64,000 bases of DNA from Cycas panzhihuaensis (lineage: Eukaryota > Cycadophyta), in contig CM041465.1 of NCBI GenBank assembly GCA_023213395.1, positions 36,587,741-36,651,740 of the forward strand, written 5' to 3'. The stretch's first letter is position 1. The number at the start of each line of letters is the position of its first letter. The notes under the pieces are model-generated. The model made no database searches. It was not told where the DNA came from and saw nothing but the letters and a program-made list of their open reading frames with translations. Both the position numbers and the translations under genes were made by a program. Of this stretch, positions 1 to 9,669 are shown one piece after another.

Positions 1-624
1 TTTGAGAAAAGAGTCATGTTGTTTTCTCAACATACAACTTTTGTATACAAATGAGTTAAAGGAGATGTCTGGTAATCCATTCACCATTCTTGAATGTTTT
101 GACATTTCTAATCTATCATGTGAGATGTGTGCATACTTCAAATGCCACATTTCATTAACAACATTATTTGCTACAACAAGTGAATTTACATTAGATGCAG
201 GTATGGTAGGCCCTTTATCAGGTAGGACAAGAGTAGAGAGCAACTTATAGAGATTGTTGCACTTAACTCCTTTAGCTATTACAATGCCATTTCTTTTCAT
301 ATCTAAAATAAAACCATGACCATTATCATCAAATATGGTTTTCAGTTTCTTTTCACTCAACTGAGATACCGATAGAAGATTCTTTTTCATTCCGGGCATA
401 AAGAGAACATTGCCTATTTTTTGAAAATTTCCATCAATTTTCACAGCAATTATCCCTATTCCTTTTATGTGAAGAGGAAAGTTGTCTCCTAGCTCAACTG
501 ATTTATTGAAATTATATGGTTTTAGAACTTCAAACCATTCATTCATTTCAGTCACGTGATTGGAAGCCCCTGAGTTGACATACCGATCTTTTGTTGTTTT
601 GATGTTGGCAACTAAGGCAGCTAC
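1..624 (-). pseudogene. Copia-H: protease / GAG-pre-integrase fragment
   Basis: Reading the minus strand gives a copia polyprotein segment. The retropepsin active site near 560-580 reads V-N-S-G-A-S, where the family has D-S-G-A-S, followed by a long stretch with the MPGMKKNLLSVSQL motif that ends copia proteases. A GAG-pre-integrase block with HLKYAHIS follows and runs off the left edge. The catalytic Asp is replaced by Asn, so this protease cannot be active; a G-to-A change explains it. The upstream gag lies at 17656-19358, because LTR-A was inserted at position 624/625 (GCTAC duplicated on both sides). PR residues resemble those of Copia-4, so the two are probably one lineage. Recognition is by motif only. 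Confidence 0.85.
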
Positions 625-1028
625 TATAGGAAGAAAGTGGATAAGAGGAGGAGACATGACATAAAGCACATGCACAAATAAGCAAGAGATGACAATACGT
701 CAATGTTTCACAACTCTGCAACAATCTCATTATCAAAATAATAGAGTACATAATATATAGATTACATATGTACTAAAGATAGGAGTTAGTTCTAACCATA
801 TCATAATGATTAATTAACAACTCCCTCAAGTTATGGTAAGCTATCAACTACCATATTTAATATTTCAATCATCTTTGACTCCTACTAACTACCATATTAA
901 ATGATTTGACCAAGAATATTCTAACTAAGAATATTCTCTCACTAAGAATATTCCATGTGAGGAAATATTCTAATTACATGAGAAATGAACTTAAATAAAC
1001 ATGAAATAGGGATATATTATTTCCAACA
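625..1028 (-). repeat. LTR-A 3' LTR
   Basis: This 404-bp terminal repeat, read on the minus strand, begins TGTTGGAAATAATAT and ends in TATA (ancestral TACA; the other LTR still has CA). It aligns along its whole length with 4210-4521 joined to 17574-17655 and with the solo LTR at 29653-30042. It carries three GAATATTC dyads where the partner LTR carries two. Confidence 0.9.
914..953. promoter_or_regulatory. Cluster of heat-shock-element-like dyads in the LTR-A LTR
   Basis: Three perfect GAATATTC dyads lie at 914-921, 929-936 and 946-953, with a weaker GAAATATTC just after. Each fits the heat-shock factor half-site pair nGAAnnTTCn. The first two are 15 bp apart, in phase with the 5-bp HSE module. 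The 5' LTR has GAATATTT (4499) and GAATATTC (4514) with the same 15-bp offset, and the solo LTR has GAATATTT (29714) and GAATATTC (29731) at a 17-bp offset. Heat-inducible copia LTRs with HSEs are known in plants (ONSEN). Function here is inferred from sequence only, and chance AT-rich palindromes remain possible. Confidence 0.55.
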
Positions 1029-1038
1029 CCCTCCCATA

Positions 1039-1400
1039 ATGTTAAGTTCATTTCCTCTCATAAATATCAGTGTCCTAAGTTTCTCAAACTTCTCACAACT
1101 CAAAGTTTAGGTGAGAAAATCAATATCTTGATCTTTGAGGGACAATACATCAACTCAACTATGCCATGCTTCATTTGCTATTGAATAAAACAATGGTAAA
1201 CGGCCACATGCTTGACTCTGTCATGGAAACCTAATTCTTTGATAGCTGGAAAGCACTTTGGTTGTCATAAAACAATTGAACAAGTCACATATGGTTAGGA
1301 AGTCCATTAAACCAAAATGGCTTTTCAGGTGTTGTAACTGTTGCTTTGTATACTGTCTCAATGGAAGACAAAGATACTATTTTTTACTGCTCTGAGAGAT
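1039..1400 (-). pseudogene. LTR-A: decayed copia RNase H / C-terminal tail
   Basis: On the minus strand, broken frames still show the copia C-terminus: a segment like ...FHDRVKHVAVYHCFI..., matching the usual K-N-P-x-F-H-x-R-x-K-H-I-E block, then YCPSK and a tail leading to the PPT. Stop codons interrupt it repeatedly. It marks LTR-A as copia-derived. No reverse transcriptase core is readable upstream, where tandem repeats begin instead. Confidence 0.6.
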
Positions 1401-1404
1401 CAAC

Positions 1405-1800
1405 CATAATTAAGTGCCAATACACATCCTATTGTTGATTAGGATCAGCCAGAACAAAGTGTTAATACACATCTTGTTGTTGATTAGGCTGTTACTGCTA
1501 CAAGAAATCAACTAGAACTAAGTGTCCATGCACATCCTATTGTTGATTAAGACCAATCAGAACTAAGTGTCAATGCACATTATGTTGTTGATATAGCCTT
1601 TACTGCTGTAAGAAATCAACAAGAACTAAGTGGTCATCCACATCCTATTGTTGATTAGGCTCAACCAGAACTAAGTGGTCAATGTACATCCTGTTGTTGA
1701 TTAGGATTAACCAGAACTAAGTGGTCAATGCACATCCTGTTGTTGATTATGATCAACCAGAACTAAGTGTCATTCACATCTTGTTGTTGATTATGCCTTT
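1405..1800. repeat. Minisatellite, about 46-bp unit, apparently grown from RNase H sequence
   Basis: About eight units share the core AACTAAGTG...CACATCCTGTTGTTGATTA. Core copies occur near 1428, 1473, 1537, 1582, 1645, 1690, 1736 and 1781. Most are spaced about 46 bp; some are about 62 bp because they include an extra CTGCTACAAGAAATCAAC-type insert. On the minus strand the core reads AATCAACAACAGGATGTG, which is the codon series for the S-T-T-G-C-V segment of copia RNase H. The same segment exists once, in frame, at about 19925-19965 in Copia-I. The array therefore looks like a local amplification of coding sequence. Confidence 0.75.
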
Positions 1801-2717
1801 GCAGTTGCCTGTACAAAGCTACCAAAGAGCATTTCATCATTCTTATGTAATACATACAAGTTATGATCATCATTGTATGAATACTACGTTCATTGGTCCT
1901 GCTTCTCTAAATGTTATAATCTTGACATATAATATCATGCTTTGTTCTATGCATTATTGTTATTGCCATGTAATTGTTGCTTCATAGAATAGGTGTTTTC
2001 ATTAACACCACAACACTGATATAATCATAACCATAACACAATATGCTGTAGTAATAAGTTACCCAACTCACAAATGAAAGAGGTTGAGGTAGTCTAATCT
2101 TGTTACAAAGGTATGATAAGTGTCATGCAGGTTGTTAAGAGTGATATACTCCATAATTTTAGCAACACATTTTACTTGTCTCCTTTAATTTCTACAGATG
2201 AAGAGAGATAGAGGATGGACATTTTACAAGAGTAAATCAAATATTAAGACTCTAACAAATCCATAGGAGTTTTCATGCATCATATGCAAACAATATTCTT
2301 TAAAAATGAGTAACGAATGCATCAATTAACTGACAAATAATAATTGTCAGTTTTCTAAGTTCTTGTTCTATCACGCCATGTCGTGCTATGCTGCTTCTGA
2401 AATGCCAACAATTGGGTCTAATTTGGCTTCCTATCTTTTCCTTTAACAACTTCCATAGGCCTTCGTAAGGTTGGAAAATATTATCTTTGCGCATTATGTA
2501 AAACTTCCTTCAAGTCTTAGTGAATCTGGCAAACTATAGCCAACAATTCGCAGAGTTATAATGAGTTTTGCAATGAAGGAAAGAAAGAGAAGGAGTGTTC
2601 AAACCACGACAAGTGTGAGTGTCATATATCACTCGGTCACTGAAAGGTGGATAACACTCAAAGAGTACAAGATTAAAAAAGGTTCAAAAGACCTTTTACA
2701 TATACCATGAAATGTTA
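1801..2717. other. LTR-A internal, no recognisable coding
   Basis: AT-rich sequence inside LTR-A. No copia domain is readable on either strand and only short open stretches occur. It is transposon-internal by position, between the two tandem arrays. Confidence 0.5.
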
Positions 2718-3345
2718 TCAAAAGAGGATGAAATGCAATAAAAGACTCCTCTTAAAATATTCGCAAAGTACATTGAAAAATTCTCTTAAAATAGAGTTAA
2801 AAGATATACTCTAAAGAGGATAAAGTACATGAGAAAAATCCCCTTGAAGTACTCTCTAAATAATGTTAAGAGATACTTAGAAAGAGGATAAAATGTATTA
2901 AAAAATCCCTTGAAGTACTTTCAAATTGAAGCCATAAAAATACCTTTTAAAGGAAGACGAAATATCAAGCTTGAAATAGCTTAATGTCCTCTTAAGGTAT
3001 TATACCCCCTTAATGTTCCTAAAGAGGATGAAATGCTTAGAGAAAATCCTCTTGAAATATTCTTTAAATAGAGCCAAAAGTACCCTTTAAAAGAGGATAA
3101 AGTACATGAAAGAAATCCTCTTGAAGTACTGCTTAAATGATGCCAAAAATATTCTTTAAAGAGGATAAAGTACAAGAAAGAAATCCTCTTGAGGTACCTT
3201 TTATGCTACCAAGAGATACTTTAAAAAGAAAATAAAATATATTAAAAAATCCTCTTCAAGTACTCTCAAATGAAAATAAAGAAAACTACATTTAAAGAGG
3301 AATAGTACAAAGTGTTAATTGCAAATTAAACCTTTTAAGGTATGA
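2718..3345. repeat. Tandem array of hairpin-forming ~69-bp units
   Basis: About nine degenerate units follow one another. Each begins AAAGAGGATAAAGTAC and continues to AATCCTCTTGAAGTACT. The best units start at 3022, 3091 and 3159, giving periods of 69 and 68 bp. In each, AAGAGGAT pairs with ATCCTCTT 16-17 nt downstream (3022-3029 with 3046-3053, 3091-3098 with 3115-3122, 3159-3166 with 3183-3190), so an RNA or single strand could fold into a row of hairpins. The array lies between the leader and the RNase H remnant of LTR-A. No coding potential is seen. Confidence 0.8.
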
Positions 3346-4197
3346 CTCCAAAAATAATATTTCTCAAGTGTCATAGAAGAATATACTCTAAGATAATAAA
3401 ATATCTCCTTAACAAAATATTAAAATGACATACTATGTAAATATTATGTAAGGAGATAAATATTAAAAAGAATATATTCTAAAGAATATTCTAATGTTTA
3501 TAACATTAGATTAAATATATATATCGAAGGATGGATATATATCTATTGTAACCCGATATTTCTTTGGCAACAAAAATATTGCAAGCAACTCTCTGATCTG
3601 GTAGTGGCGGCAACTCTCTTGACTGAGGAACGAACGACAACAGCTTCGAACGATGACAAGATGGCTCAGGCGTAATGGCCGCTAGCAACTTTTGATCTAT
3701 CGCTGGATGTCGCTTCTTTGAGCAAGTGGCGGCTCCTTGAGTTGCAAGTCTCAGTTGGCGTCCTCAATTTCGTAATGATGGCTCTTGCGGTCATGACGGA
3801 GTACTGGCGAGTTTCCGGATTGTGAGGACATAACACAAGCGGCTGCCAAGTGATGAAAGTGGCATCTCCTCCTCGTAGATGCCTATTTTAAGTATGCAGA
3901 ATAGTCTTTTCCATTAACTTTCATTCTTTCTCATGGCTCTCCAATGGCGGCTTGAATGACGTGTCCTCCTATGGCAGACCAAGCAAGAACAAGTAGCTTG
4001 AATGACGTCTCCTCTTATGGTAGACCAAACAAGAACAAGCGGCTCCCCTAGGGTCACACATGACAGGTGAGTGGGAAATTTTGTCTACACAATACTCACT
4101 TATTCATTGATGTAAAAGGAGGGAGGCCATTTCAGGATAGGACTTAGCATTCAAACATGGTAAAAATCGGAGACATAGGTGTCATAAGAACAACCTA
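3346..4197 (-). other. LTR-A 5' leader region
   Basis: Non-coding stretch between the hairpin array and the PBS at 4198-4209. It includes a patch of higher GC at about 3590-4060 with no convincing reading frame. By position it is the leader of the LTR-A transcript, read on the minus strand. Confidence 0.5.
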
Positions 4198-4209
4198 GCT
4201 CTAATACCA
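4198..4209 (-). other. LTR-A primer-binding site
   Basis: The minus strand reads TGGTATTAGAGC directly inside the 5' LTR, one base off the plant initiator tRNA-Met complement TGGTATCAGAGC. It fixes the minus orientation of LTR-A. Confidence 0.85.
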
Positions 4210-4521
4210 TGTAGGAAGAAAGTGGATAAGAGGAGGTGATATGACATAAAGCACATGCATAAATAAGCAAGAGATGATAATATGTCAATGTTTCACAACT
4301 CTCCAACAATCCCATTATCAAAATAATAGAGCACATAATATGTAGATTACATATGTACTAAATATAGGAGTTAGCTCTAATCATATTGTAATGATTAATT
4401 AACAACTCTCTCAAGTTATGGTAGGCTATCAATTACTATATTTAATATTTCAACCATTTTTTACTCCTACTAACCACCATATAAAATGACTTTACCACGA
4501 ATATTTTAATTAAGAATATTC
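4210..4521 (-). repeat. LTR-A 5' LTR, inner part (split by Copia-1)
   Basis: Starts TGTAGGAAGAAAG on the plus strand and aligns with 625 onward. It is broken at 4521/4522 by Copia-1, precisely in a GAATATTC dyad, and resumes at 17574. Confidence 0.9.
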
Positions 4522-5078
4522 TGTTAAACCTTATGTTTACATGTTAAGATTATGTACTTTATTTTTCATGTAATATTTGTACTTTTGTACTTTAAGGGTG
4601 ACTTATCACTTAAGTGATAAAGTGCACACCCACATTCTTTCTAGTGACACAACATTATCACTAAAGGGTCAAATGGGCCCCCATGCACTTTTGCTCACTT
4701 GAGAGCTCTAAAAGGACACATGTCCTACATGCAAGGCATGTACCTTGGATGTTGGACACTTGTCAAACATCCAATGCCTTAGGTCTCTCCTTTTACTCTA
4801 TATAATAAGACCTCTCCTCATTGTTCTCATAGAGAGTTGGAACTATATTGTTATGCTGTCAGTTTGCTAATCAAACTGTTTATTCATTTGGAGGTTGGAC
4901 CAATTCCAACTCCACACATTTGGTATCATTTTCTTGCTCCTCCTTTTTTCATGCTTTGTCTTGCTTATGCTTTTCATCTTAAAGAGTATCATACTTGTTA
5001 GCATTTGTTGCTTTCTAGAACTAGAGTGAACCTAGCTTCTAGATATTGGGATTGTGAGGCCATTAGGCCCATTTCACA
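4522..5078 (+). repeat. Copia-1 5' LTR with TATA box
   Basis: 557 bp, TGTTAAACC...TTTCACA. A TATA-like CTATATAATA at 4798-4807 sits in the expected U3 promoter position, followed by CTCTCC-rich sequence. Near identical to 17025-17573 apart from small indels and scattered substitutions. Confidence 0.95.
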
Positions 5079-5080
5079 TT

Positions 5081-5092
5081 TGGTATCAAAGC
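5081..5092 (+). other. Copia-1 primer-binding site
   Basis: TGGTATCAAAGC lies two bases after the 5' LTR. It matches 11 of 12 bases of the initiator tRNA-Met complement. Confidence 0.9.
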
Positions 5093-7411
5093 AAGAGGAG
5101 ACTAGTTCCTCCATTACATTTGTTCTTTGTTCAAGGAGATTCAAAAATGGGCTTCAAACCCTTGGTGACGACCTTTGCCCTTTGAAGGCGATCCAAGGTT
5201 TGCTAAGACCATTTCCTGCAGATCAAGCTTCTTGGAGCAGTGCTGAAGGCTGGAGCAAGGCTACTTTCAGATCACTATCAAGGGTGCAACACTGTTTTCT
5301 TCAAAAACAATGTTTTTCCTTAATTTTCTCTTCAAGAAAAAATTATTTCTTCCAAAAAAAGGGGCAAATCTGTGTTACTCAATTGTCTTTTCATCTCTAA
5401 TCTGTAGCTGATATCCTACACTTTTTTTAACAAAGAAGGGATGATTTATCACTGTTTTCAGTGATTTCTACTTCAAAAATTGAGGTTTCTCTGCTCTTTT
5501 CTCTTAAATCAGACTGGTTGTCCACGTACTGACTCATGTGCAGGTGTATCAAGCCTCAAAGAAGGTTTTTAGTGCAGTGTTGAAGGGTTTTGAATCCTAG
5601 ATAGCCGTACGGTTGTCATTTTTTCTCACTGACTTGGGCGCCCCTCCGTTTACTTTACCTGCGTCGTTCTTCTTGCAAACTCAGTCAAATCACTTCGTAT
5701 CTGAGCTGCGCCTTCATTGGACCACTGAAGACCTGTTACTGAATTTTCATGTGATTCCGTTGAGTCTACAAGCGGATCGAACGACTTGTTCGTCTCCGAG
5801 GGCGAACGAACGGCGGCGGCTTCGTCGTTTTTGAAATTTCTAAAAAAATTTCATTTTCTTGACATTCACTTTTTGACATTAGGTTATAACAATTAGAATA
5901 TCTTTGGAATATTCTCTTTTATATAAACTCTTTGTCCTAAAGTTTATATTAAGAATTCTTTAAGTCACTTGAAATACTAAAAATTCACTTTTTCTTAGCC
6001 AAAATTTAAAGTGTTTTTCTTAGTCTTTTAATTCTTTTGACTTCACTTTAGTGAGAGAAAGACTAAACAAAGGTACTCCAGTGATTTTCTACATTAAAAG
6101 TGATAATTTTTTCCTTTATCAAGCTATTTTTCTTAGTCAAGGCACCTTGCATGGTGACCCTAGCTTAATTTTTCTTTAAGGAAAATCACCTTTCTTTGTA
6201 CTTTTGGAGTTAAAAATCTTCCTTGATACATAAGGAGTTCATTAAATGACTAATACTAACTCATTTTCTTGTCATTGAAGATTAAAAATACTTAATTAAG
6301 GTGCTTATAAAGGCTCCTTACGTGGTGTCCTTGATTACTCAAAGTTGCAATTTTTTTTTTTGAATTTCAGCCTTTGTTTTTTGGCTCTTTAAGCTTTTTT
6401 TTTAACACTTAATTAATGTTGTATAAGTGTTAATTGGCTTAGGTGAAGTGATTCTAAGTGTTTGCACATTGTAAAAATGATATTTATCACTATTTCAAAC
6501 ACTTCTTTTAAGGCACCTTGCATGGTGACCTATTGCCCTTAGTCACAAAAAGGGCTCAAAAATACTTTGTACTTAATAAAATCACTTCATTTTTTGATCG
6601 TTGGGACTATTTTAAAGTCCCAACACTTGGTGCTTGGTGTTCTTTGGCAAGTGGTCTTCTTCTCTTCACTTTTGAGCATTAAAAGGAATCCACTTGTATC
6701 TTCATCACAAGGTTTTGATTTGCTTCATTGAGTACTTAGCATTTTTGTCAAAGTACTTTTCTTGCCAAACTCATTGTACCGAAGCATCTTTATTTACTTG
6801 GATCAGCAAAAGCACTCTCACTTCATTAAGTGTTCATTGTAAACAACACTTTAAGTGTTCATATGATGTACTAGCTTGCTTCTTTTTGAAGCCTCTTTTT
6901 CATTGTAAGCTTAATCAAACATTTTCATAAGTACATCATCCAAGTAAAAATAAATCTTAAGTTCACTTTAACCTTCTGAAAAGTGATTTAAAAATCTTGT
7001 TGGAGAGGCTCGAAAAAGATTCAAACCTTGCCTCTGAAATAACCTTAAGCTTGGTGCATTCCCTAGGGGACCAACCGACCGTCATTTGGCCGACAATTAA
7101 GGTTGCTTGAGGGAAAGAAGGTTCGAAAAGGGTGTTATTAGGGCTGTGAATCCGAGGGAAAGCATGGTAGGTCCATACAGATCAACCCTGTCTGCCTTGT
7201 CTTAGATTTAACTTGGCCAACTGTTGGATCTCTTCTATAGATCAGAGTTGGACCAACTCCATAGTCTAGTCCTGCACCCCTCATCATTCCATTCAGTTGT
7301 TGGATCTTCTAATAAGATCAGAACTATTGGTTTCGTTAGAAGGTGGAACTTAAGCGACGAAAGCTTTGAGTTTCCAAGTTATTTGTTAGTTTCAAGCCTT
7401 ACAACTGAAAC
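5093..7411 (+). other. Copia-1 long 5' leader
   Basis: 2.3 kb separates PBS and gag, far more than most copia elements need. Short open stretches exist (for example 5613-5834) but none resembles a known protein. Boxes shared with the Copia-2 leader include GGTGACGACCTTTGCC with GAAGGCGATCCA (5164-5195) and GGAGGCTCGAAAAAG near 7004. A 19-base motif GGCACCTTGCATGGTGACC occurs twice (about 6142 and 6514), with a weaker copy near 6316; its ends can pair. Structured RNA, packaging or translation signals are possible but unproven. Confidence 0.7.
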
Positions 7412-8227
7412 ATGACTGCTATTAACATGCTTAATGCATGCACCATTAGATTAACAGATCAAGATAACTATCAAGAATTGAAGAGAATCACTCAGAATCT
7501 ATTGATAATGAATGAATTTTGGGGTTATGTTTCTGGAAGAATACCCCAACCTGTACCTATTGTCAATGGCAATGTAACTGTTCAACCTGATGATGCTTTT
7601 GTTGCTACTTGGGAAGCCAAAGATGAAATCGCTTTGGCATTCCTTCATATGATTGTTGATGTACATGTGGATGAAAACATTGTATGTGTAAAAACTTCTA
7701 AGGAAGCTTGGGACATTTTGTCCTCCTTGTATGAAAGGCGAGATGAAGCTCGCATTTTAATGGTAAAAGCCAAGTTGTATTCTGTAAAGTTTGTCAAGCC
7801 TATGTCGGCTTTTCTTTCCTCCATCAAGGAGGTATGTAATGAGTTGAATACACTAGGTAGTCCAACAACAAGAGATGAACTTATAACATCTATCACCAAA
7901 GCTTTGCCAAAGGACTACAATGACTTCATATCTTCTACTACAAGAGATGGTTCTCTCAAAAGAATGTCATTTAATGAATTTGAAAGTTTATTGCTTCAAG
8001 AGGAACAAATTTACACCAAGGATAACAAGGACGAACCATCAACATTAGGTGCATTCACGGACAAACAGAACCCCAAACCTGCACTCACAAAGCAGTTTGA
8101 AAACATGAACATTGGCTCTTCAAAGACCAATGTTGTGTGTCATTATTGTGGCAACGTTGGCCACATAGCACCTAATTATAGGAAGAAGCAAGCAGATCTA
8201 CGTCAACAGCAGCAACAACCACGCTAA
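7412..8227 (+). CDS. Copia-1 gag (UBN2-type capsid and zinc knuckle), prematurely stopped
   Basis: 271 codons from ATG to TAA. Residues about 1-205 show the plant copia gag pattern: NYQEL..ITQNLLIMN near the start, then AWDILSSLYERRDEAR (99-114) and KALPKDYNDFI (163-173). A nucleocapsid knuckle at 243-256 has C243, C246 and H251, but Tyr at 256 in place of the last Cys, so zinc binding is doubtful. The stop falls in a Gln/Arg-rich stretch where CAA to TAA is the simplest change, and the frame continues beyond it into the protease. Gag forms the virus-like particle. The ATG is chosen because the same start block appears in Copia-2 (35275). Confidence 0.85.
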   Translation: MTAINMLNACTIRLTDQDNYQELKRITQNLLIMNEFWGYVSGRIPQPVPIVNGNVTVQPDDAFVATWEAKDEIALAFLHMIVDVHVDENIVCVKTSKEAWDILSSLYERRDEARILMVKAKLYSVKFVKPMSAFLSSIKEVCNELNTLGSPTTRDELITSITKALPKDYNDFISSTTRDGSLKRMSFNEFESLLLQEEQIYTKDNKDEPSTLGAFTDKQNPKPALTKQFENMNIGSSKTNVVCHYCGNVGHIAPNYRKKQADLRQQQQQPR

Positions 8228-8536
8228 CAAAATCAGAGACAACAACAGCCACGTCAGTAATTCCAACAAAGATTCCAGCAACAGCAACAACAACAACCCC
8301 CTCGACCAAATCGAGGTGCCTATCGAGGAGGTCAAAGAGAAGGGGGGGGTTTTAGAGGTGGCAATCGACGCCACTTCAATCAGTTTGCAGATGAAGATAA
8401 ACTATTTTGTGCTTATCAATCATCCAAGGTTGATGAAACTTGGATTATTGATTTTGGAGCTTCTCAACACATGACTGGGAGTGAAGAACTCCTTACCGAC
8501 ATCAAGGAAGGAAAAGGTCAATCAGTGACCTTTGGC
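8228..8536 (+). pseudogene. Copia-1 gag tail and protease active site
   Basis: Continues the gag frame after the stop: Gln/Arg/Gly-rich RNA-binding tail, then W-I-I-D-F-G-A-S with the catalytic Asp at 8450-8452. The usual Ser of D-S-G-A-S is Phe. The frame is cut after VTFG by insertion of Gypsy-1 and resumes at 13973 after the TTGGC duplication with NNQFVKISGIG, the expected next part of a copia protease. Confidence 0.85.
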
Positions 8537-9395
8537 TGTTGATTGGTAAGGTGCCTTGCTACACTTACGAGACACCCCTCCTCACTTGTCAAGGTTACAC
8601 AGCGCTATAGTCTAGTTTTAGGACATTGTCAACATGGTTATTCACATACATTCCACATACATTCCATATATAATTCATGTATGGTACACAGAAGATGTAA
8701 ATCAATACATACTTCAAAGAAATCATCATTACACACCAAGAATATACCAATTTCCACGTAACTCTTCCTTTTATTAATTCAGCAGTTCATTTACACAAGG
8801 GTGGAATGCATTCTGAGCATTTCAAAGACAGATACATACATTACATATGCGTACCAGATGGTACTTATCATACATTCATGCTCCAATCGGTCATCATGCG
8901 TCGCTCCTCGCACCTTTGCGTGCACGTGATATCCGGCTCTCACCCTCGAGCACATGACATAGGAATGAATAACTCGGCTCTCACATCGAATGGTCCTCAA
9001 AGCACCATTAAATATGTCCCTTTGATGCCTTTTGGATGAAAGGTCATGACCCAAAGTCATAACCATACCTTTTGTTACCAAGGTACCTTTCACTTTAATC
9101 ATTAGTTATACACTTAACTAATGTCTCTTTAGGTCCGTGACGACGTCTGGCGCCTTCCCAGCCTCCACCGTCCTGCATCGCCATGCGCATCGCTTCCGCT
9201 CGGTTCGTTTCCGCCTCGCACGTATCGTGATACGCACTGCCTGTGCACGCACTGTCATACGCACCTGCACGCCGATTTCTTCACCGCTTCGCCTGCGTAT
9301 GCACCTCCGCATTTGCCTCGTACTTGCATTCCTTTGGTCAATACAACCTGTATTCCGTCTTCCTTAAGGCCTATGTGTCAAAATATGTCCCAACA
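8537..9395 (-). repeat. Gypsy-1 3' LTR
   Basis: 859 bp; plus strand TGTTGATTGGTAAGGTG...TATGTCCCAACA. It matches 13141-13972 with scattered substitutions and short indels. A GC-rich patch at about 9130-9330 contains repeated TACGCAC-type CpG sequence, unlike the AT-rich surroundings. Open stretches in it are not considered genes. Confidence 0.93.
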
Positions 9396-9669
9396 TCTAT
9401 CCCGGGTCAACATGATTGGGTTGAGCATCCTTGCTCAACAAAAAATTCAAAATTTGGGGTATTCCTCCCCCTCTCTGTTCTAAGGTCTCCTGCCTCTCTG
9501 CTCTGCTGCTTGGTCGCCATTCTTGGTTAATAAATCCTCATCTATTGGTGCTTTGTTTTGTTTGACTTTCCCTTGATTTTTCGTATGATATATCTTTTCT
9601 CCATGCTTTACCATATTGCTTATTTGTATGAGTTACGGTTGTTTTTCTGTTTTTTAATTTTTTTGTGTT

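Noticed and set aside
2718-3345. CRISPR-like array of regularly spaced palindromic repeats
   Set aside because: Units are contiguous and degenerate along their whole length with no unique spacers, and the setting is a plant retrotransposon.
5005-5400. 131-codon plus-strand ORF over the Copia-1 LTR end and leader
   Set aside because: It starts inside the LTR, covers the PBS and has no recognisable domain; leader sequence.
9118-9367. Overlapping Arg-rich ORFs on both strands in the Gypsy-1 LTR
   Set aside because: They follow from a GC-rich patch without stop codons; not conserved as frames in the partner LTR, where indels shift them.
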